Shown piece by piece: positions 55,241 through 64,000 of a stretch of DNA of 64,000 nt. Within the stretch, counting starts at the first letter, position 1. Each line of letters starts with the position of its first letter. The stretch spans positions 1 to 64,000 of the forward strand of contig NZ_JACEMU010000017.1 in the NCBI RefSeq assembly GCF_013868135.1. Direction: 5' to 3'. This stretch comes from Paracoccus sp. S1E-3 (GTDB lineage Bacteria > Pseudomonadota > Alphaproteobacteria > Rhodobacterales > Rhodobacteraceae). Below the pieces are notes generated by a model. The model was not told the DNA's origin. It searched no databases and worked only from the letters and a program-made list of their open reading frames with translations. Made by a program: the position numbers and the translations under genes.

Positions 55241-56569
55241 ATGATTACCGTTCTGCGCAATTCCTGGCCGCTTCTTCTGGGCATCCTGCTGCTGCTGGTC
55301 GGCAACGGTATGCAGGGGACGCTGCTGGGCATCCGGGGCGGGATCGAGCAGATCTCGACCGACCGCATGGCGGTGGTCATGGCGGGCTATTTCGCGGGTT
55401 TCCTGCTGGGCAGTCGGATCGCGCCGGGAATGATCCAGCGCGTCGGCCATGTGCGGGTCTTCGCGGCGCTCGGCTCGCTGATCTCGGCGGTGCTGATCCT
55501 CTATGCCGCCGTGCCGAACTGGATCGCCTGGACGCTGCTGCGGGTGCTGATCGGGTTCTCCTTCTCGGGGGTGTATATCACCGCCGAAAGCTGGCTGAAC
55601 GCATCGAGCAGCAACGAGAATCGCGGGCAGGCCATGTCGGCCTATATGATCGTGCAGATGGCCGGGCTGGTCACGGCGCAGGTGCTGGTCAATTTCGGCG
55701 ATCCCAGCGGGTTCATGCTGTTCATCCTGCCGTCGGTGCTGGTATCGCTGGCCTTCACGCCGATCCTGCTGGCGGCGACACCCGCCCCCGCCTTCGGGGC
55801 GTTGAAACGGATGAGCATCCGGCGCCTGTATCAGGTCTCGCCGCTCGGCTGTATCGGCATCTTCATCATGGGCGGGGTGTTTTCGGCGCTGTTGGGCATG
55901 ACCTCGGTCTGGGGCACCATCCTGCAGATGAGCGTGCGCGACATCTCGGCCATCGTCGCGGCGGTCTATCTGGGCGGGCTGATCGCGCAATTCCCCATCG
56001 GCTGGCTGTCCGACCGCATGGACCGCCGCCTGCTGATCCTGCAGCTGTTGTTGCTGGGCGTGGCGGTGGTGGTGCTGCAACTGGTCTTTCAGCCCGGCAT
56101 CTGGGGCCTGATCGCGGTCGCCGCCATCGCCGGTGGCGTCGCCAACCCGGTCTATGCGCTGCTGCTGGCCCATACCAACGACTATCTGGACGCCGATGAC
56201 ATGGCGGCGGCCTCGGCCGGGCTGCTGTTCCTGAACGGGCTGGGGGCGATTGGCGGCCCGCTGATCGTCGGGCGGATGATGGCGATGATGGGGCCGAACG
56301 GCTATTGGATCTTCATCGGCACGCTGATGGCGGCGCTGGCGAGCTATACCGCCTGGCGGATGACCCGGCGCGAGGCTCGCCCCGCGGACGAGACCGGTAA
56401 TTTCGCCGTCATCGCGCCCGCCGCCTCGCCCGTCGCGGTCGAGGTCGCGCTGGAGGCCGCGCAGGACGATACCCCAGCCGAGGCGGCGCAGGGCGACCTC
56501 GCCCCCGCCGATTACGAGCCCGCGCGGGGCGAGGCTTCGGATGGGGCCGGTCAGGACGCGCCCCGCTAG
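55241..56569 (+). CDS. MFS transporter (YcaD-like)
   Basis: 442 residues with about 12 transmembrane helices up to about residue 378, then an acidic Ala/Glu/Pro-rich tail of about 60 residues, probably disordered. The loop 2-3 motif is atypical (GSRIAPGMIQRVGHVRV), and VYITAESWLNASSSNENRGQAMSAYM is characteristic of the YcaD/sugar-efflux-like MFS group. Substrate unknown. Same transcript as queA by spacing. Confidence 0.92.
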   Translation: MITVLRNSWPLLLGILLLLVGNGMQGTLLGIRGGIEQISTDRMAVVMAGYFAGFLLGSRIAPGMIQRVGHVRVFAALGSLISAVLILYAAVPNWIAWTLLRVLIGFSFSGVYITAESWLNASSSNENRGQAMSAYMIVQMAGLVTAQVLVNFGDPSGFMLFILPSVLVSLAFTPILLAATPAPAFGALKRMSIRRLYQVSPLGCIGIFIMGGVFSALLGMTSVWGTILQMSVRDISAIVAAVYLGGLIAQFPIGWLSDRMDRRLLILQLLLLGVAVVVLQLVFQPGIWGLIAVAAIAGGVANPVYALLLAHTNDYLDADDMAAASAGLLFLNGLGAIGGPLIVGRMMAMMGPNGYWIFIGTLMAALASYTAWRMTRREARPADETGNFAVIAPAASPVAVEVALEAAQDDTPAEAAQGDLAPADYEPARGEASDGAGQDAPR

Positions 56570-56638
56570 GCGCCGATACCGGCTTGCGCCCCCGGCGCCG
56601 CTGCGGCAACGATAAAGGGGACCATGGGAGGGCAGGCG

Positions 56639-57211
56639 ATGACTCCGCAGCAGATTAACGCGTTCTGGCTGGACGAGGTCGGCGAAAAACGCTGGTACAA
56701 AAGCGATCCCGATCTGGACCGGACCATCCGCGACCGGTTCGGCGCCACATGGGAACAAGCCGATTCGCTGGCGACCGATTGGACGAGCAGCGCCGAGGGC
56801 GCCTTGGCGATGCTGATCCTGACCGACCAGTTCCCGCGCAACATGTTCCGCGGCAATGCCCGCAGCTTCGCCACCGACAAGCTGGCCCGGCGTATCGCCG
56901 ATCAAGCCATCGCCGCCGGCTTCGACATCGCGACGCCCGAACCGGCGCGGCAGTTCTTCTATCTGCCTTTCATGCATTCCGAGGAGATGGGCGATCAGAA
57001 CCGCGCCGTCACCCTGTTCGAGGATCGAATGCCCGGTGACAATCTGCGCCACGCCCATCTGCACCGCGAGGTCATCCGCCGCTTCGGTCGCTTTCCCTGG
57101 CGCAACGATCCGCTGGGGCGCGAGACGACACCGCAGGAACGCGCCTTTCTGGACGCCGGCGGCTATGGTGCACTGGTGAGCGGGCGGGTGTCGCTTGCTG
57201 ACGCTGGGTAA
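56639..57211 (+). CDS. DUF924 family protein
   Basis: 190 residues, all-helical TPR-like DUF924 fold. Signature segments are INAFWLDEVGEKRWYKSDPDLDRTI, LAMLILTDQFPRNMFRG, ARQFFYLPFMHSEEMGDQNRAV and HREVIRRFGRFPWRNDPLGR. Biochemical role unknown. GGAGG nine bases before the ATG at 56639 decides the start over an ATG at 56624. Confidence 0.92.
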   Translation: MTPQQINAFWLDEVGEKRWYKSDPDLDRTIRDRFGATWEQADSLATDWTSSAEGALAMLILTDQFPRNMFRGNARSFATDKLARRIADQAIAAGFDIATPEPARQFFYLPFMHSEEMGDQNRAVTLFEDRMPGDNLRHAHLHREVIRRFGRFPWRNDPLGRETTPQERAFLDAGGYGALVSGRVSLADAG

Positions 57212-57250
57212 ATGGTTTAACGCTGAACTATATTTTCCGAGGAGCTTCAC

Positions 57251-58642
57251 ATGGCGCAGAATTTCGATGTGATTGTGGTGGGTGCCGGGCCGGGGGGCTA
57301 TGTCGCTGCGATCCGCGCGGCCCAGCTTGGCCTGAAGGTTGCCTGCGTCGAACGCGAGCATCTGGGCGGCATCTGCCTGAACTGGGGCTGTATCCCGACA
57401 AAGGCGCTGCTGCGCTCGGCCGAGGTGTTTCACCTGATGCACCGGGCCAAGGATTTCGGTCTGACCGTCGAGAAGGCCGGTTATGACCTCGATGCGGTCG
57501 TCGACCGCTCGCGCGGCGTCGCCAAGCAGCTTTCGGGCGGTGTGGGCCATCTGCTGAAGAAGAACAAGGTCACCGTCATCATGGGTGATGCCGTCATCAC
57601 CGCGCCCGGCAAGGTCAGCGTCAAGACCGACAAGGGCACCGAGGAGCTGACCGCGAAGTCGATCATCCTCGCCACCGGCGCCCGCGCCCGCAACCTGCCG
57701 GGGCTGGAAGCCGACGGCAAGCGGGTCTGGAACTACAAACACGCGCTGAAGCCGCCGCATATGCCGAAGAAGCTGCTGGTCATCGGCTCGGGCGCGATCG
57801 GCATCGAATTTGCCAGCTTCTTCAACACGCTCGGCGCCGATACCACGGTTGTCGAGGTGATGGACCGTGTCTTGCCGGTCGAGGATGCCGAGATCAGCGC
57901 CCTCGCCAAGAAGCAGTTCGAAAAGCAGGGCATGAAGATCATGGAAAAGGCGACGGTGAAGTCGCTCGACCGCAAAGCCGACAAGGTCATCGCCGAGATC
58001 GAGACCGGCGGCAAGACCGAGAAGATGGAGTTCGACACGGTGATCTCGGCCGTGGGCATCGTCGGCAATGTCGAGGATCTGGGCCTTGAAAAGCTGGGCG
58101 TGAAGGTGGACCGCACCCATGTCGTCACCGACGAGTTCTGCCGCACCGGGGTCGAGGGGCTTTATGCCATCGGCGATGTGGCGGGCGCGCCCTGGTTGGC
58201 GCACAAGGCCAGCCATGAGGGCGTGATGGTGGCCGAACTGATCGCCGGCCAGCATCCGCACCCGATCAAGCCGAACTCGATCCCCGGCTGCACCTATTGC
58301 AACCCGCAGGTCGCCTCGGTCGGGCTGACCGAAGCGAAGGCGAAAGAAGCTGGCTACGAGGTCAAGGTTGGCCGCTTCCCCTTCATCGGCAATGGCAAGG
58401 CGATCGCGCTTGGCGAACCCGAAGGCCTGATCAAGACCGTCTTCGACGCCAAGACCGGCGAGCTTCTGGGCGCGCACATGATCGGCGCCGAGGTGACGGA
58501 GCTGATTCAGGGCTATGTGATCGGCAAGACGCTGGAGACGACCGAGGCCGAGCTGATGGAAACCGTCTTCGCGCATCCGACCCTGTCTGAGATGATGCAT
58601 GAATCGGTCTTGGCAGCTTACGGGCGCGCGATTCACATCTGA
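57251..58642 (+). CDS. lpdA: Dihydrolipoyl dehydrogenase
   Basis: 463-residue flavoprotein. FAD motif VVGAGPGGYVAAIRAAQLG, redox disulfide Cys42-Cys47 in GGICLNWGCIPTKALL, NAD motif VIGSGAIGIEFASFF, and the C-terminal His-Glu pair in FAHPTLSEMMHES. It reoxidises lipoamide in 2-oxoacid dehydrogenase or glycine cleavage complexes. No E1/E2 genes are adjacent, so which complex it serves is open. GAGGAG ribosome site. Confidence 0.97.
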   Translation: MAQNFDVIVVGAGPGGYVAAIRAAQLGLKVACVEREHLGGICLNWGCIPTKALLRSAEVFHLMHRAKDFGLTVEKAGYDLDAVVDRSRGVAKQLSGGVGHLLKKNKVTVIMGDAVITAPGKVSVKTDKGTEELTAKSIILATGARARNLPGLEADGKRVWNYKHALKPPHMPKKLLVIGSGAIGIEFASFFNTLGADTTVVEVMDRVLPVEDAEISALAKKQFEKQGMKIMEKATVKSLDRKADKVIAEIETGGKTEKMEFDTVISAVGIVGNVEDLGLEKLGVKVDRTHVVTDEFCRTGVEGLYAIGDVAGAPWLAHKASHEGVMVAELIAGQHPHPIKPNSIPGCTYCNPQVASVGLTEAKAKEAGYEVKVGRFPFIGNGKAIALGEPEGLIKTVFDAKTGELLGAHMIGAEVTELIQGYVIGKTLETTEAELMETVFAHPTLSEMMHESVLAAYGRAIHI

Positions 58643-58662
58643 TCGCCCGGTCAGGCTTGAAA

Positions 58663-58690
58663 GCGCCCCGGTCCTGCCGGGGCGTTTTTT
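58663..58690. terminator. Terminator of lpdA
   Basis: Perfect 8-base stem cgccccgg / ccggggcg with a 5-base loop and six T on the plus strand. It may also stop minus-strand transcription arriving from the GFA gene. Confidence 0.93.
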
Positions 58691-58786
58691 ATTCTCCCGG
58701 CCCTTTCACCACGAATTTCCCCGTGGTCTTCGGTGCCCAATACAGCGGGATGAGCCGCGACAGCGGCGAGGGGCAGAGCGCCTTTC

Positions 58787-59137
58787 TCAGTAAGCCGCGC
58801 CGTCGTTCATCTTCGGCGACAGGCTGCGGGCATCCACACCGTCCAGGCAGTTGACGTTGATCGCGTAGATTTTCTGGCCGTTCTGCGCGCCTGTCGCATA
58901 GGCCTCGATCCCGCAGGTCGGGCAGAAACGGTGCGAAATCTGCCGCTTGTTGAACAGGTATTCGGTGGTCGGACCGTCCTCGACCATGGTCACCGCCGTT
59001 TCCGGCACGAAGGCCAGCACCCAGCCCAGCCGGCGGCAGCGCGAGCAGTTGCACGCATTGACCTGATCGAGATCGGCATCGACCTCGAACGCGATCGCGC
59101 CACATTGGCAGCTGCCGGTATAATGTTGAACAGCCAT
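58787..59137 (-). CDS. GFA (glutathione-dependent formaldehyde-activating / CENP-V) family protein
   Basis: 116 residues, zinc beta-tent fold. Cysteines in GSCQCGAIAFEV, NACNCSRCRRLGW and HRFCPTCGIEAY form the two zinc sites. Most bacterial members lack proven formaldehyde activity. GGAGG precedes the ATG at 59137. Downstream of the molybdopterin-fold gene on the same strand. Confidence 0.93.
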   Translation of the reverse strand: MAVQHYTGSCQCGAIAFEVDADLDQVNACNCSRCRRLGWVLAFVPETAVTMVEDGPTTEYLFNKRQISHRFCPTCGIEAYATGAQNGQKIYAINVNCLDGVDARSLSPKMNDGAAY

Positions 59138-59190
59138 GTGCTTTCCACCTCCTTGCTTCGGGCGGATGCTGCGCCGGTCGCGCCCGGCGG

Positions 59191-59652
59191 TCAACGAAGT
59201 TCGAGCGCCACGATCTCCTTGATATAGCGCGCGCCCCGCTTGTCGCCCGGCGCCACCATCTGCAAACCGCCCGGCACCGGTGCGCCATCGACCTCATAAG
59301 CGAGGAGGATCGGCGTATCGCCGAAATCCGGCGCAATTTCCCCGATGGAGAAGGCGACCTGATGATCGTCGCTGGCCTTAACCAGGACGATGCGGCGCAG
59401 CGCGCTTTTGACATCGTCGTCCAACTCCGTTTCCCGCGCGATCAGATCCCACAGCAGCACCCCTTTGTAACGCGCGCTCTGCTCGCCCTTGCTGCTGAGA
59501 TAGCTGACCTCAATCTCCTGCGAGGGCAGGGCGCCCAGACTTTCGGGTGTGAGGGAGACGGACAACCCGTCCGGCCCGCTCAGCATGGCCTGGGCGAAAG
59601 CCGAGCCGGGAAGGATCGCCGCGCAGGCGATGGTAAGTGCGATGCGGTTCAT
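59191..59652 (-). CDS. Small periplasmic molybdopterin-dependent oxidoreductase-like protein
   Basis: 153 residues. The N-terminus is a signal peptide ([18 protein letters not shown]). The rest resembles the isolated sulfite-oxidase-type molybdopterin domain seen in many Rhodobacteraceae: [30 protein letters not shown], then [15 protein letters not shown] and [14 protein letters not shown]. It has no obvious Moco-ligand Cys, so a redox activity is doubtful. GAGG eight bases before the ATG at 59652 supports that start; 59658 is an alternative. Divergent from uvrA. Confidence 0.85.
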   Translation of the reverse strand: MNRIALTIACAAILPGSAFAQAMLSGPDGLSVSLTPESLGALPSQEIEVSYLSSKGEQSARYKGVLLWDLIARETELDDDVKSALRRIVLVKASDDHQVAFSIGEIAPDFGDTPILLAYEVDGAPVPGGLQMVAPGDKRGARYIKEIVALELR

Positions 59653-59722
59653 GGCCATGTCCTCGAAGCGATATGCTTCGGAAAACATATCGCAAAATCA
59701 ATCCACCGCAAAAGCCAAGTTT

Positions 59723-59737
59723 GTTCTTGCTTCGTTC
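59723..59737 (+). promoter_or_regulatory. LexA (SOS) box of uvrA, GTTC-N7-GTTC
   Basis: GTTC (59723-59726), seven bases, GTTC (59734-59737): the direct-repeat LexA operator known in Rhodobacter and other alphaproteobacteria. It lies 66 bases before the uvrA start and just upstream of a predicted promoter. Confidence 0.85.
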
Positions 59738-59748
59738 GAAGTCTTCTG

Positions 59749-59776
59749 TTGCTTTTCCGTTAACACTCACTATCTG
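59749..59776 (+). promoter_or_regulatory. Predicted promoter of uvrA
   Basis: TTGCTT (59749-59754), a 16-base spacer and TATCTG (59771-59776), 27 bases before the start codon and 11 bases downstream of the SOS box. Confidence 0.45.
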
Positions 59777-59803
59777 ATGCGCTTGCGTCGTAGGGGCAGA
59801 TCA

Positions 59804-62671
<2,868 letters not shown>

Positions 62672-62865
62672 CTGCGGCAAATCCGTCACGGGTGCAGCGT
62701 GATGGTCGCATTTCGTTCAAAACTATGGGAACTTCGCGGCGGAACGCTTGCTTTCCCCCGCGTGTCAGGGCGATAGCCCAATAGTCTGTCGGGCGGTCTG
62801 GTCCCCGCCCCTCTGGTTGTTATGCGCCGCCGGTCTGCCCCGGGGCGCCATGGAAGGAAGTCAGA

Positions 62866-63645
62866 ATGCGCATTCTCCCCGTCGCGCTTGCGGTGGTTCT
62901 CGGGCTTGCGGCCTGCGCCCCCAGCGAGCCGGTCGTCACGGCCCCCGTCAAAACCGTGCCCACCTATTACGAGGCGCGTGTCGATTCCGGCCCGAATGGT
63001 GAGCCGATCGACATCAAGGCCGTCAAAACCGCCTATCTGAACGAGCGCACCATGCGCACCAACGTGCCCTATAACGGGCCGGACGCGCCGGGCACCATCG
63101 TGGTCGACCCCTATGCGCGCCTGCTCTATTACGTCCAGGCGGGCGGCATGGCCGAGCGTTACGGCGTGGCGGTCGGCGCCGCCGGCAAGAACTTTGCCGG
63201 CACGGGCACCATCGCCCGCAAGGCCCGCTGGCCCAGCTGGACGCCGACGCAGAACATGGTCAACACCCAGCCTGAGCTCTACGGTTCGCTGAAGGGCGGC
63301 ATGAAGGGCGGCCCGGACAACCCGCTGGGTTCGCGCGCGCTGTATCTCTATCAGGGCGGTCGCGACACCTATTACCGCATTCACGGTACGCTCGATCCGT
63401 CGTCGATCGGCAAGGCGACCTCGGCCGGCTGTATCCGCATGTTCAACCAGGATATCATGGACATGTTCGAACGGGTTCCGAACGGCACCAAGGTCCATGT
63501 CCGCACCCAGTCGGAAAGCGTGCAATATGAGGGCCCGGTAGCGGAATCGCCCGAAGGCTACGCGCTGCCGGTCAACCCGACCCCGGCTGTGACCCCGGTT
63601 TCGGCCCCCGGTGTCAGCCCTGTGGAAAGCGCTGTTCAGGGCTGA
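62866..63645 (+). CDS. L,D-transpeptidase (YkuD) lipoprotein
   Basis: 259 residues. Signal peptide with lipobox LAAC (Cys17) anchors it to the envelope. The YkuD domain (about residues 76-212) has catalytic His173 in RIHGTLDPSS and Cys189 in SAGCIRM. Such enzymes make 3-3 peptidoglycan cross-links or attach proteins to the wall. The Pro/Val-rich C-terminal tail is probably disordered. GGAAG ribosome site. Terminator follows. Confidence 0.94.
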   Translation: MRILPVALAVVLGLAACAPSEPVVTAPVKTVPTYYEARVDSGPNGEPIDIKAVKTAYLNERTMRTNVPYNGPDAPGTIVVDPYARLLYYVQAGGMAERYGVAVGAAGKNFAGTGTIARKARWPSWTPTQNMVNTQPELYGSLKGGMKGGPDNPLGSRALYLYQGGRDTYYRIHGTLDPSSIGKATSAGCIRMFNQDIMDMFERVPNGTKVHVRTQSESVQYEGPVAESPEGYALPVNPTPAVTPVSAPGVSPVESAVQG

Positions 63646-63671
63646 TCGTCCAGACTGCGACGCAAGAAAAC

Positions 63672-63701
63672 AGTCCCGGTCCGGTTGGGCCGGGGCTTTT
63701 T
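63672..63701 (+). terminator. Terminator of the L,D-transpeptidase gene
   Basis: Imperfect stem agtcccggtcc / ggccggggct followed by five T, 27 bases after the stop codon. Confidence 0.85.
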
Positions 63702-63784
63702 CATGCGCAATGGGGATGCATACGGAACTTTCCTTAACGGCACAGGTCGGTTATTACCCCCCATGTCAGCTGCCGAGGACAGTC

Positions 63785-64000
63785 ATGCCGAATTTTTCCG
63801 TCGAAGAACGCCGCGCCCTTTCCGATGAGGAACTGGATCTCGCCACCCAATCCCGCCAGCCGCGACTGGCCGCGCTCAGCGATGACGCGCTGGCGATGCT
63901 GATCGTGCGATTGCGGGCCGCGCGCGACAAGGCGCGAGGCCGTGGCAACCGGCAGGCGCGCGAGGCACGCGGCAAGGCCGATCCCGCCGGCGCGCAACCC
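63785..64000 (+). CDS. Hypothetical protein, 3' end beyond the window
   Basis: An open frame of 72 codons begins at an ATG with GAGGAC just upstream and runs off the window end. It starts MPNFSVEERRALSDEELDLA and continues with a basic Arg/Ala-rich region. The helical, charged make-up and good ribosome site suggest a real gene. I have no firm family; similar short proteins occur in Rhodobacteraceae as far as I recall. Only the N-terminal part is seen. Confidence 0.7.
   Translation, partial: MPNFSVEERRALSDEELDLATQSRQPRLAALSDDALAMLIVRLRAARDKARGRGNRQAREARGKADPAGAQP

Noticed and set aside
54038..58636. A 1532-codon open frame antisense to queA, the MFS gene, the DUF924 gene and lpdA
   Set aside because: It spans four well-supported plus-strand genes and the gaps between them, and has low-complexity shadow composition.
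63724..63752. GGAAC upstream of the last gene, and a similar GGAAC near 62733, as general-stress (EcfG) promoters
   Set aside because: The expected CGTT element at 16-17 bases is missing in both cases.

Overview
The window is GC-rich chromosomal DNA from an alphaproteobacterium, most likely a Rhodobacteraceae close to Paracoccus. The genus is my inference. It rests on the EF-Tu, RpoB, RpoC and ribosomal protein sequences, the order tRNA-Trp-secE-nusG-rplKA...rplJL-rpoBC, a carboxyspermidine-type polyamine gene pair, and a GTTC-N7-GTTC SOS box in front of uvrA. No insertion sequence, prophage, CRISPR array, rRNA operon or replication origin was found.

Layout. 1-4.8 kb: tuf with its terminator, then a VOC protein, a hexapeptide acetyltransferase and an ABC exporter. 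4.8-18.3 kb: the transcription/translation core, with tRNA-Trp, secE, nusG, rplK and rplA; a convergent glycosyltransferase-like gene; then rplJ, rplL, rpoB, rpoC and a terminator. 18.3-21.2 kb: lon and tRNA-Val. 21.4-29.8 kb, mostly minus strand: yjdM, a secreted vWA protein, a lysine 2,3-aminomutase-like radical SAM enzyme, hspQ, an AI-2E family permease, the two-gene spermidine module, and an RsbW-like/STAS pair. 29.9-37.2 kb: a carboxylesterase, rplT-rpmI behind a small membrane protein and pyk, an N-formylglutamate amidohydrolase-like gene, a second VOC protein, and the overlapping cluster lrgA-lrgB-FemAB-like. 37.5-44.7 kb, plus strand: smc, a DUF1963 protein, an FMN reductase, ridA, a GDPD and zapE, the last three overlapping. 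44.7-49.1 kb: accD-folC (minus), a cardiolipin synthase-like protein (plus), a CAP-domain lipoprotein (minus). 49.2-57.2 kb: two conserved unknowns, a GNAT enzyme coupled to a CinA-type protein, map coupled to a BadF-type kinase, queA, an MFS permease and a DUF924 protein. 57.2-64 kb: lpdA, a GFA-family protein, a small periplasmic molybdopterin-fold protein, SOS-controlled uvrA, an L,D-transpeptidase lipoprotein, and a gene cut by the window end.

The window joins central information processing (translation factors, ribosomal proteins, RNA polymerase, Lon, SMC, UvrA) to housekeeping metabolism (pyruvate kinase, lipoamide dehydrogenase, AccD, FolC, polyamines) and envelope functions (LrgAB, FemAB-like, L,D-transpeptidase, cardiolipin synthase). 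Many gene pairs overlap by 1-8 bases, which implies translational coupling.

I found no convincing undescribed defence, mobile or biosynthetic system. The items most worth a second look are the SOS box, a shared CTTGC-type -35 element with a 17-base spacer at several promoters, a recent-looking duplication in the L10 tail, the lrgAB-FemAB-like coupling, the conserved unknown pair at 49.2-50.5 kb, and a 500-base non-coding stretch with tandem repeats before queA.
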